Notes under the pieces: generated by a model
What the model was told of the DNA's origin: nothing
The model's input: only the letters and a program-made list of their open reading frames with translations
Database searches by the model: none
Shown here: in pieces, positions 42,881 through 51,017 of the stretch
Numbering within the stretch: the stretch's first letter is position 1
Layout: every line of letters begins with the position of its first letter
Made by a program: the position numbers and the translations under genes
Source of the DNA: Oscillospiraceae bacterium
Lineage (GTDB): Bacteria; Bacillota; Clostridia; Oscillospirales; Oscillospiraceae
Length of the DNA stretch: 64,000 nucleotides
NCBI GenBank assembly: GCA_009777235.1
Contig: WRMH01000007.1
Span: 33,259-97,258, forward strand
Direction: 5' to 3'

Positions 42881-43759
42881 ATGCCGGAAACAATCAATCC
42901 ATTGCGATATCCGGGTGCGAAAAGGGCTTTGACCAATTATATAGATGATCTATTGCAAGCAAATAACCTTCAAGGTTGTTGTTTTTTTGAACCGTATGCC
43001 GGAAGTGCTGCTGTAGGGTTAGAATTGTTGCGGCGAGGGGTTATTCAAACACTTGTTTTATGCGAAAAAGATGTCTTGCTCTATGCTTTTTGGGAAAGCG
43101 TATTTCATAGAACAGATGAGCTTTGTCGCAAAATCATAGAGATACCAATAACGATAGAAACATGGCGGCAGCTAAATCCGCTACGACAGCAAAATGATTT
43201 AGGACAAAACGATATATTAGAGCTTGGCTTTGCAGGATTATTTTTTAATCGAACTAATTTTTCAGGAATACTCAAGGCTAATCCTATTGGTGGAATCAAT
43301 CAAACCTCTCAGTACAACATAAATTGCAGATTTAATAAAGAACGCATAATAAACGTCATTCAGCAGATTGCGGAATATGCAAATAGGGTTGAAGTTCATT
43401 TGCACGATGCACTTGATTTTATGCGATTGCAGAACCCGCGTTTTTTACAACAAAATTGTTTTACATACTTTGATCCCCCCTATTATGAGCAGGGATCAAA
43501 AATTTATCGTCATTATTATACAAATCAAGACCATATTGCTTTATCCCAATATGTGAGGTCACTCCGTCATTTGGACTGGATTATCAGCTACGATGATGCG
43601 CCGTTCATTTGTGGGTTGTATAGTGATACAGGCGCACGGTATCAACCTCTGTTTTTAGATTATTCCTGTGCTTCAAAGGTTCGGACTAAGGGTCAAGAAC
43701 TGTTGATTTCAAATTTACCGCTCCCACCATTTCCTGTTGCGAATGTTGTAGCATTATAA
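42881..43759 (+). CDS. D12-class (Dam-type) N6-adenine DNA methyltransferase
   Basis: 292 residues. It begins INPLRYPGAKRAL, the Dam-family N-terminal motif; FFEPYAGSAAVGLELL is the SAM-binding motif; and CFTYFDPPYYEQGS contains the catalytic DPPY. AGLFFNRTNFSGILKANPIGG and the C-terminal KVRTKGQELLISN also match the D12 class. The ATG has a GGGGGAAC ribosome binding site, and the gap to the previous gene is 14 bases. An adenine methylase beside a cytosine methylase and a single endonuclease gene implies either two target sites, a second activity of the ParB-like protein, or an unrelated protective modification. Confidence 0.92.
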   Translation: MPETINPLRYPGAKRALTNYIDDLLQANNLQGCCFFEPYAGSAAVGLELLRRGVIQTLVLCEKDVLLYAFWESVFHRTDELCRKIIEIPITIETWRQLNPLRQQNDLGQNDILELGFAGLFFNRTNFSGILKANPIGGINQTSQYNINCRFNKERIINVIQQIAEYANRVEVHLHDALDFMRLQNPRFLQQNCFTYFDPPYYEQGSKIYRHYYTNQDHIALSQYVRSLRHLDWIISYDDAPFICGLYSDTGARYQPLFLDYSCASKVRTKGQELLISNLPLPPFPVANVVAL

Positions 43760-43837
43760 ATTGTTGCGCCGGAGATTAACTCTTCGGCGATTTTCAAATT
43801 ATTTTTCAAAACGGTGGGTCAAACGAAAAATTTATTG

Positions 43838-44045
43838 TATAATCTTAAATAGAGGGAATAGACGCAAAGGCGTTGACCCTTGGCAGAATGAGAATCGTTT
43901 ACCTTGCCGCGCTGCAGCGTTTTGGCGCGGCTCCCATTATCTACTGTCGCCGCTGCGGGCTTAACGCACCCGCAGCGGCACACAACATTTGCTTATAATG
44001 CTTTATATATCAGCGCCTTTCCGGCCTTTCGGAAAGGCGCTTTTT
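43838..44045 (+). ncRNA. Candidate structured non-coding RNA
   Basis: A TATAAT box at 43838-43843 (weak -35) is followed by several hairpins: GACGC/GCGTT at about 43861, CCGCGC/GCGCGG (43907-43930), a perfect 11-bp stem GCCGCTGCGGG/CCCGCAGCGGC (43949-43979), and finally a terminator GCGCCTTTCC/GGAAAGGCGC (44013-44040) followed by five Ts. No protein frame spans it. It resembles a transcription unit for a small RNA of about 190 bases; I recognise no known RNA family. Confidence 0.5.
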
Positions 44046-44965
44046 GTGTTGGGGGTATATCTGACATACTATGTATAGATTCTTGTAACGACGTCTGGAG
44101 TTGGATGAGTGAAAGCGGGAAGTCTATATCACTAAAAAATTGATGAGACTGCCGCTTTCGCGCCGATGATTTTTATGTTCTTCTGACCGTTTGTTGATCC
44201 TTGCGTTAAGGGTTATATCGGACAAGTCAGAAAAAAATCGGAGGCAAGTTGTTTTCCGCATCCTGTGACAACCGGGGTTGGCTGTTACACCCTCGTAGGA
44301 TTTTTTGAGTTTGGCGGTAAGATCCGGCACCGCTGCTGCCGTAGTTTTCCACAGCGCAGACCGTAAAAAGAATCCACGAAGACAGTCAATGTCAAAAAAA
44401 CAAAGAGAAAACAACAAGAGGTAAACGGGAGGTTTGTCCTTGACCGCCTTAAAAAGCAAGGATAGGTAGACGGAATGTAACTCTCAGCATTCGGAAAAAA
44501 GTGAGAGGTCTTTCAAGCTTTACAAGAACTGAAAGGCGCATATCGGATCTGCGGATTGAACGTGTCCCTTATTCTGATAGGCCCTATGCCGCTGATGATA
44601 ATTGGCGGATTTCTGAAAGTAATCATGTTCAAACGGGAGTGCCTCCCGCGTCCCGGACAAACGCCAGCGTCCGTTGACGAACCGGCAAATCACAAATACA
44701 TATTTTTTCAGCATATAGGCGTTGCAGTAACGGAGCGACCGAAGGGAGCGGAGGTACTGTAACGGCAGCTTTGCTATGCCCGCACCCGCATAGGCAGTGT
44801 GTTTTCGCATATTCAACCCGGCCAAAGTCGCTTTCGTTCCGGCACTCCGGCAAGCAATATTTTCTATTCAGCACTCTGGCTAATATCTCAGCCGTTTCGG
44901 TGAAACGCTTTATTATTTTCGTTCCGACACACCTGTGTCTTTGCTTTTATTCCTGTAATCTGCTT

Positions 44966-45010
44966 CCCCGGCGACGCGGTCGGAGAGCGCGTCGCCGGGG
45001 CGGATTTTTT
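44966..45010 (+). terminator. Strong rho-independent terminator
   Basis: CCCCGGCGACGCG (44966-44978) pairs perfectly over 13 bases with CGCGTCGCCGGGG (44988-45000) around a short loop, followed by CGGATTTTTT. No intact gene precedes it, so it belongs to a lost or unrecognised transcript. Confidence 0.75.
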
Positions 45011-45200
45011 CCTGTGTTTTGGCAAACAGGAGATTTCATCATCCTATTTTTACAGAAACACAAAATTTTGCTTGCATACTAATATTGGGTGCTTCTTGGA
45101 CTTGCACTATAAAAGTCATTATATATAACGAGATGTTGTTTTGAGTTGGCACCTCGATCAACATCATATCTTTGAACCAATTTTTAAGGAGGACATTCTC

Positions 45201-46180
45201 ATGTCAAAAAACATTCAAAAGCAACTGGAGAACGTAGTACATGGCTGCGCTTCTCCCTGCCACAGCAAGCGCGCCGACAAGTTCAACGATGCCATCGACA
45301 CCAGTTGGAAGATTTACGCCAATTCTTCTTTCGACGATATGCTCGATCTCGCGAAGAACCTCGGCAAATTCATCCGTGAGCATTATTCCGATAAAACCAA
45401 AGCCTACCATATCGACCGGGACGTCATTCAAGCATATATGAACTCAAAGACGGAGCGATGGGCGCAAAAGACACTTGGGACGAATTACAGTAGGCTCAAG
45501 AAGTTAGAGCTATGCTGTAAGCACGTTTATTTCCGGGACAAGGGGCGGTTTGATTGGGATATGGATAACGTCGCCGCCCCGAAATCCACGAAAGAAGTGC
45601 AGCACAAGAACAAGCCGATCCCGAAGGAAGTCGCGAATGTCGCTATCGACGACCTGAGAGGCAGAGCTTCCGAGGTCGTCAACGCCGTTGTATTATCGCT
45701 TAACACCGGAGAATGAGGGTCGAAGAAGATACCTGTCTGAAAGTCAAGAATGTTCATTTCGCAAAAGGTGAGTTCGGGTTCGGCTATGTCGTGATCGTCG
45801 ACGGGCCGGAGGGCGGCGCGAAGGGTGGCAGACCACGAAGGATTCCGTTTCTTAGCGCAGAGGCGCGGGACGCGGTCAAAGCCATTACCACCGGAAAGAA
45901 ACCCGATGACTTCCTTGTGGAAAATCTAAAAGACGGCACGAAACTGACGCCGGCTCACGTCGGCAAAATGCTCCGGGGAGCCTTGAAACAAAGACACAGC
46001 AATACATATTTTAACAACAGTTACCACGGGCTGCCGAAAACATACGCACAGCAATATTACGATATTACCCGTGAGAAAAACGACAAAAAGCAGACCATAG
46101 CCAAAACAAACGCGGTTCTGGGTCACGGCTACAAACGCGGCCCGCAGGGCATCAAGACCTATGTCGCCAATATGCACTAA
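45201..46180 (+). pseudogene. Frameshifted tyrosine recombinase (integrase)
   Basis: The first frame (45201-45716) starts with AAGGAGG eight bases before ATG and encodes an N-terminal SAM-like core-binding domain (KFNDAIDTSWKIYANSSFDD, then KTLGTNYSRLKKLELCCKHV) up to AVVLSLNTGE. The second frame (45713-46180) continues with RVEEDTCLKVKNVHFAKGEF, the catalytic domain. Integrases normally have LxTGxR at this point, so a two-base insertion around 45708-45713 splits one gene. The catalytic Arg of TGxR would be restored by joining the frames, but the HxxR box is replaced by YHGLPKTYAQQYY and only LGHGYKRGPQG and KTYV recall the end motifs. A programmed frameshift is possible but less likely. Confidence 0.7.
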
Positions 46181-46547
46181 TAGGTCGCTTCTTGGACTGA
46201 CCCCTTTGCGGTCATACTACCCTTATCAACAACTTTGTTGAAATAAATTTTACAGACACACTTCATTGCAACCGGAACCCGTCCATCCGAGGCGGGATGC
46301 GTGGGAAATTTGCCCCACATTTAGAATTGAACATTACAATGGTGTAAAGCGTTACCGATCCGACAGACGCTTTTATGACAAGTGCCGAAAGACCTTTCGT
46401 GTGTCGGAAAGGCTTTCTATGAAAAGCAAACCTATCAAATTCGTTGTGACCGAGCATTTCGGCGGCACGGCGACCGCAACCGAGATTTTTACCAATCTCA
46501 TTTTCGTAAATTCCCAAACCATGTTGTTCCAGAGGAAAGGAGTTCAC
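46181..46547. other. Leader region of the chimeric recombinase gene
   Basis: Contains the second copy of GCTTCTTGGACT (46187-46198). From 46266 the frame is open through into the recombinase. An in-frame segment (MKSKPIKFVVTEHFGGTATA, starting about 46419) looks like the start of a small accessory protein of conjugative-element origin, but I cannot name it. AGGAAAGG serves the recombinase ATG. Confidence 0.4.
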
Positions 46548-47657
46548 ATGGAACATAAGGGATTACAGACGGCGGCGTATTCAACTGCGATATACTGCCG
46601 TTTGAGCAAGGACGATGGGACGGATTCCGAGAGTACCAGTATCGGCACACAGAAAATGATGTTGGAAAAATATTGCCACGAGCAGGGCTTCACCATTTAT
46701 GACGTGTACGCTGACGACGGTTATTCCGGCCTCAACTACAACCGCCCCGACTTCAACCGGTTATTGACGGACATTGACAACGGCAAAGTGAATTTAGTTG
46801 TTACAAAGGATTTATCACGGTTAGGTAGGGATTACATCCAGACAGGCTATTACACCGAGATGTATTTCGCAAAGAAAAAGGTTCGCTACATAGCCGTCAA
46901 CGACAACATCGACACCATCAGACCGGACAACGACATAGCTCCGTTCCGGAATATTCTCAACGATTTATACGCCAAAGATCTCTCCCGCAAGGTGAAATCG
47001 GCTAAGCGACAGCGGGCGTACAACGGACTTTTTATCAGCGCACAGACGCCATACGGTTACAAGGTTGATCCTACAAACAAGAACCGTTTGGCTGTGGATG
47101 AGGAACCGGCGGAGGTCGTAAAAGAGATGTTCAGATTGGCTCTGGCGGGGCACACTACCGTGCAGATTACAAAAATCCTCACGGAACGGAAAATCCCCAC
47201 GCCGTCAGCCTACAAGGTCAGGAACGGCGACACGCTATATGTTTCCAGCATAGATCGCTTAGGCCGCAACTATGATGAAATTCAAAAGCAGTGGCGAATC
47301 ATAACGAAGGACAAAGGCATTGATGTTGTGGTGCTTGATATGCCGCTGCTTGACACGCGGTTATATAAGGATTTGATGGGAACATTCATTGCGGATTTGA
47401 CTTTGCAAATCCTTAGCTTTGTGTCGCATACGGAGCGCGACCACATAAAGAAACGCCAAGCGGAGGGAATCGCGGCGGCAAAGGCAAGAGGCGTGCATAT
47501 GGGGCGTCCCGCAAAAAGACTGCCTGACGATTTTTTCAAATGGGTAACTCAATGGAAGCGGGGGAAAATCACAATTTCGCAGATGGGTATAGTGACCGGG
47601 CTAAAAAAAAGCACGCTATACAGGCATTTGCGGGAGCAAAATATAAGAAAAACATAA
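46548..47657 (+). CDS. Chimeric serine recombinase (large-recombinase head, small-resolvase tail)
   Basis: 369 residues from ATG 46548 (AGGAAAGG upstream). Residues about 10-150 are the catalytic domain of a TnpX/TndX-type large serine recombinase: AIYCRLSKDDG with the nucleophilic Ser, DGYSGLNYNRPDFNRLL and TKDLSRLGRDYIQTGYYTE. Residues about 160-225 are the start of its recombinase domain (TPYGYKVDPTNKNRLAV, EMFRLALAGHTTVQITKIL). At about residue 226 (near 47225) the sequence switches into the middle of a small resolvase: TLYVSSIDRLGRNYDEIQKQ, then LTLQILSFVSHTERDHIKKR, RQAEGIAAAKARGVHMGRP and a C-terminal HTH (ITISQMGIVTGLKKSTLYRHL). The DRLGR catalytic segment is thus present twice. It is an in-frame fusion, probably from a deletion between neighbouring elements; activity is doubtful. 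Confidence 0.85.
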   Translation: MEHKGLQTAAYSTAIYCRLSKDDGTDSESTSIGTQKMMLEKYCHEQGFTIYDVYADDGYSGLNYNRPDFNRLLTDIDNGKVNLVVTKDLSRLGRDYIQTGYYTEMYFAKKKVRYIAVNDNIDTIRPDNDIAPFRNILNDLYAKDLSRKVKSAKRQRAYNGLFISAQTPYGYKVDPTNKNRLAVDEEPAEVVKEMFRLALAGHTTVQITKILTERKIPTPSAYKVRNGDTLYVSSIDRLGRNYDEIQKQWRIITKDKGIDVVVLDMPLLDTRLYKDLMGTFIADLTLQILSFVSHTERDHIKKRQAEGIAAAKARGVHMGRPAKRLPDDFFKWVTQWKRGKITISQMGIVTGLKKSTLYRHLREQNIRKT

Positions 47658-48258
47658 TCATACGCAAAAAAAGAAAGGTCCAAAAGGCACAGCTATTGAT
47701 AGCGTACCACAGCAAAGCCATTTTTCAACAACGACTTTTTCTCCCGAGTTTGCTAATCTGCGGGATTGGCAAACATATTGGACAACGAGGCGATGCAAGT
47801 TGAAATCCTCGTTTTGTAAAAATTTCGTAAATTTTTCTTGCATTTTGTCAACATTTATGATAGATTAACGACCGTAAGGCCATAACAAAGGGCCGCAGCG
47901 ACCGTGAGGTGGATCCAATCACCGCACGGCGAATGTAGGGAAATCATCAAAGTCCACGCCTACAGACACGGAAAAACCGCCACTACAGCCAATATCAGTA
48001 TACATTTTTATCTTTGTATTTTCAACCTGATTTTGCAACTTTTGTGGCAGCACATTTCGTAATAAACGCTGAATTAAAACATCGGCGCGTAGGCAGCGTC
48101 GCCTGACGGCGACACGGGCAATTACTTGCGTGATTGCTTGGGTAGGATTGCTTTAGCAATTTAAACCCTCCTGCGTGCCTTTTAATTATGGCCTGCAAAA
48201 GAAACAAGAATGTGATAGCGTCCGCGAAAAAGTGAAGCGCCGCAGGGAGGGAACGCAA
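47658..48258. other. Non-coding region after the recombinase
   Basis: Mostly AT-rich. About 47884-47925 (AACAAAGGGCCGC, then GACCGTGAGGTGGATCCAATC) resembles the 16S rRNA segment that reads ACAAAGGGC, AGCGAAACCGCGAGGTG and CCAATC, but is short and could be chance. Hairpins GTCGCC/GGCGAC (about 48097-48112) and GCAATTAC/GTGATTGC (about 48118-48137) lie before the SLH gene. Confidence 0.4.
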
Positions 48259-48933
48259 ATGATAAGGTCTGCAATCACGTTATTGCTTATGATAATTTTG
48301 CTGACAGCGTGTGGTGAAATACCGAATCAAGACAGCACAGAGCCGCCCGCGCAAAATCCCTCGCCAAGCGCGCAAAGCGAAACGTCAACGCCGGATGGCG
48401 CTGCAACTGCCGCGCCAAATGATGACAGCAGATATGACCCGGATAAGACAACCTCACGCGCAGATGCCGCGGAGCTGTTAGCCATATTGTTTGTTGAAGA
48501 AGAGGCGGCAACACCCGCAACAAGCAGCTTTACAGATGTTACAGCAAGCCACTCGGCATTTACATACATAGAAGCGGTTGCTCAGCGCGGGTGGATGCAT
48601 GGCTATGATGACGGGACATTTAAGCCAAACGACGAAATGACTTTTTCACAGGTTGTGATGCTGTTGGTGCAAGTGCTCGGGTTTGAAGATATAGCCGAGG
48701 AGCTCGGCGGATATCCGGAGGGGTACATGATTGTGGCAAATACTCTCGGGATAACAGAAAACGTAGAAAACACGGGAGACAAAGCGATATTATACAGCAC
48801 CGCATCGGAGATGTTTTATAACGCGTTTTACGAGATAGGCTTTTACGCGAACCGTGAAGAGATTGGCGATAGTTTTTATTATGATGATCCTGATTATGTT
48901 GACCATAATGACCAAAATGATGCCGAGAACTAA
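48259..48933 (+). CDS. SLH-domain lipoprotein (224 aa)
   Basis: The signal peptide MIRSAITLLLMIILLTAC carries the lipobox LTAC (Cys18), followed by a Ser/Pro/Thr/Ala linker to about residue 60. The mature part contains S-layer homology motifs: FTDVTASHSAFTYIEAVAQRGWMHGYDDGTFKPNDEMTFSQVVMLLVQVLGF (one complete repeat across about 90-140), with partial repeats on either side (TTSRADAAELLAILF; YMIVANTLGITEN). SLH domains bind pyruvylated wall polymers, so this lipoprotein could link membrane and wall. The ATG has GGGAGGG seven bases upstream. Its C-terminus is acidic (DDPDYVDHNDQNDAEN). It begins a right-running series of envelope genes. Confidence 0.85.
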   Translation: MIRSAITLLLMIILLTACGEIPNQDSTEPPAQNPSPSAQSETSTPDGAATAAPNDDSRYDPDKTTSRADAAELLAILFVEEEAATPATSSFTDVTASHSAFTYIEAVAQRGWMHGYDDGTFKPNDEMTFSQVVMLLVQVLGFEDIAEELGGYPEGYMIVANTLGITENVENTGDKAILYSTASEMFYNAFYEIGFYANREEIGDSFYYDDPDYVDHNDQNDAEN

Positions 48934-49013
48934 AACAAAGAGTTTGTTTGCAGAAAATTTGCAATGTCGAGGATACCCAAGTATTACATATTCAGAATGG
49001 AGGTTTAATTTTT

Positions 49014-50996
49014 ATGAAAAAGCGTTTACTTAGTTTCTTTGTGTCACTATTGATAGGTTTAACAATTTTACCAGCAACACATCAGAGAGTAGATGCCGTT
49101 GTCATATCAAGCGTGACAGATTCGCGGATAGAAGCAATGCTTAGTGCCATTGATTTGCAGAATTTTAGCGAATCTAATACCACTGCGGCAAAAGCAAAAG
49201 AAGTTATCAGACATTTTCTATTTGATTCAACATTTGCCGCCATCCGGGGAGGAAGATTTTCATACCCTAATGATGCCCCTGATTGGTATTACACTATCGA
49301 GGATAATGCATACAAACAGAGTATTACCGGGTCGAAAGGTTGCATGGCTTACAGCCGATTTGTATCTAAATGCATCTATGGAATACAAGGTGCAGTAATC
49401 GGCAAAAAGAGTCATACTGCCGATACGCTTAAGATGTTACTTAAGACCAATGGACAAGCAGGGGATCATATTAGAATAAGCGATAAACATTCACTTACTT
49501 TCATTTCGTGTAATGAAAAGGGCTTTTATGCAATGGAGTATAATGGCAACGGGATTCATCTAAGTTACTACACATATTCTGAGTTTATCAAAAACTACTC
49601 GGGGCGAGAAATCTTTCTGTATGATTCAAATAATTCGGTAAATGATATATCGTCCAATTTCGGAGAGCTTGACGAAGTGCGCGGCGGCAGCTCTGACGAA
49701 AATGCGTATGTTCGCGTACAAGGCTGGGTTGCAGACCAAAGCAACTTAAATAAGAATGTGACAGTAGATGTGTATATCGGAGGCCTGGCGGGTTCTAACG
49801 GGGCGGAACGCCACAGGATTTATGCCAACAAAGCAAGACCTGACGTTAACGACAAGCACGGCATCACAGGGAATCACGGTTTTGACGCTGTACTGAAAAC
49901 CTCAAAACGCGGTACGCAAGACGTATATGTCTACGCGCTCAATTTGTCTCAAGCCGGGGGCGGCAACCAACTCCTCGGCGAGAAAAAAGTGACTATTCCA
50001 AACCCATCGGCAACACCTCCACAGACGGGCGGCGCAACCATATCTTATAGTATGCACCTGCAACACTTGGGTTGGCAGCCATATGTCTCCAATGGGGCAA
50101 CATCAGGCACAAGCGGGCTTGCCCTTAGCTCCGAAGCAATAAAAATAAAGCTAAACAATGTTCAAGGGGACGTTGTTTACAAAACACATGTGCAAAAAGC
50201 GGGATGGACTGACGAGCGTATGAATGACGCAGTTTCCGGCACGACCGGGCAAGCCTTGCGAATGGAAGCAATCCAAATCAGTTTAAGAGGCGATGTTTCC
50301 AAAGAATACGATGTTTACTACAAAGCGCACGTCTCGGGCTATGGATGGCTTGCGTGGGTTAAAAATGGGGCTACCGCGGGAACTGTTGGAGAGGGAAGAA
50401 AGCTCGAAGCAATCCAAATTGAGCTGCGCGCAAAAACTACCGCAACGCCGACGCCCGCGCCGACACCCACGCCAACCCCAACGCCTGCGCCCACACCGCC
50501 ACCCGCGCCGACGCCCACGCCAACTCCAACGCCACCACCCCCGCCCCCGACGCCCGAGCCTACACCAACACCTACGCCCATGCCGACCCCGTCAATTTCA
50601 TATAGCGCGCATGTGCAAAAACAAGGATGGCAGCCATTTGTTTCTGATGGCGAAGTGGCAGGCACGACAGGGCAAGGGCTGCGGATGGAAGCTATAAAGA
50701 TAATACTAAGTAATGCGGAGGGCGACGTCGTTTATAGGACGCATTTGGAAAAGATTGGATGGACAGGATGGAGCACAAATGGGGATATATCGGGAACTAC
50801 CGGAGAAGCCAGACGGATGGAAGCGATCCAAATCTATCTAAGGGGCGATATTTCCAAACATTATGACGTTTGGTATAGGGCGCACGTCCAAAAACTCGGA
50901 TGGCTTGATTGGGTTTGTAATGGGGCAACAGCAGGAACAACAGGTGAAGCGAGAAGGCTCGAAGCGGTACAAATTGAGTTGCGGCCAAAGAAATAG
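49014..50996 (+). CDS. Secreted ChW-repeat protein with cysteine-amidase-like N-terminus (660 aa)
   Basis: The signal peptide (KKRLLSFFVSLLIGLTILPA) ends near residue 28. Residues about 75-215 contain GCMAYSRFVSKCIYG with a potential catalytic Cys, AGDHIRISDKHSLTFISC with a potential His, and an aromatic end, resembling CHAP/NlpC-type amidases. This is a pattern match only. A middle module (about 222-325; VRVQGWVADQSNLNKNVTVDVYIGG, ending DVYVYALNLSQAGG) is unassigned but occurs in other clostridial cell-wall proteins. Two blocks of three ChW repeats (HLGWQPYVSNGATSGTSG; AGWTDERMNDAVSGTTG and so on, each ending SEAIKIKL or MEAIQISL) flank a Thr/Pro/Ala linker coded by ACGCC/CCGACG repeats. 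The ATG has GGAGG ten bases upstream. Confidence 0.85.
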   Translation: MKKRLLSFFVSLLIGLTILPATHQRVDAVVISSVTDSRIEAMLSAIDLQNFSESNTTAAKAKEVIRHFLFDSTFAAIRGGRFSYPNDAPDWYYTIEDNAYKQSITGSKGCMAYSRFVSKCIYGIQGAVIGKKSHTADTLKMLLKTNGQAGDHIRISDKHSLTFISCNEKGFYAMEYNGNGIHLSYYTYSEFIKNYSGREIFLYDSNNSVNDISSNFGELDEVRGGSSDENAYVRVQGWVADQSNLNKNVTVDVYIGGLAGSNGAERHRIYANKARPDVNDKHGITGNHGFDAVLKTSKRGTQDVYVYALNLSQAGGGNQLLGEKKVTIPNPSATPPQTGGATISYSMHLQHLGWQPYVSNGATSGTSGLALSSEAIKIKLNNVQGDVVYKTHVQKAGWTDERMNDAVSGTTGQALRMEAIQISLRGDVSKEYDVYYKAHVSGYGWLAWVKNGATAGTVGEGRKLEAIQIELRAKTTATPTPAPTPTPTPTPAPTPPPAPTPTPTPTPPPPPPTPEPTPTPTPMPTPSISYSAHVQKQGWQPFVSDGEVAGTTGQGLRMEAIKIILSNAEGDVVYRTHLEKIGWTGWSTNGDISGTTGEARRMEAIQIYLRGDISKHYDVWYRAHVQKLGWLDWVCNGATAGTTGEARRLEAVQIELRPKK

Positions 50997-51017
50997 TCTA
51001 AAAGGAGAGGAAATCAA

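Larger units (their letters stand above)
43760..45200. other. Long non-coding region: candidate RNA, terminators and mobile-element debris
   Basis: It starts with the candidate structured RNA (43838-44045). The next 900 bases have no frame with a ribosome binding site and look like scrambled remains of a mobile element. A strong terminator lies at 44966-45010. At the right end TTAAGGAGG precedes the tyrosine-recombinase start. A 12-bp sequence GCTTCTTGGACT (45091-45102) is repeated at 46187-46198 on the far side of that gene. Confidence 0.5.

Noticed and set aside
44124..44825. Minus-strand frames of about 100 codons in the non-coding region after the adenine methylase
   Set aside because: No ribosome binding site, no recognisable motif and irregular composition. 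Considered possible mobile-element debris only.
45201..46180. Programmed frameshift in the tyrosine recombinase
   Set aside because: No slippery heptamer at the junction, and the HxxR active-site box is also degenerate, so simple decay is more likely.
50339..50665. Minus-strand frame coding a long Gly-Val repeat
   Set aside because: Antisense of the Thr/Pro/Ala linker of the ChW protein; no other evidence of coding.
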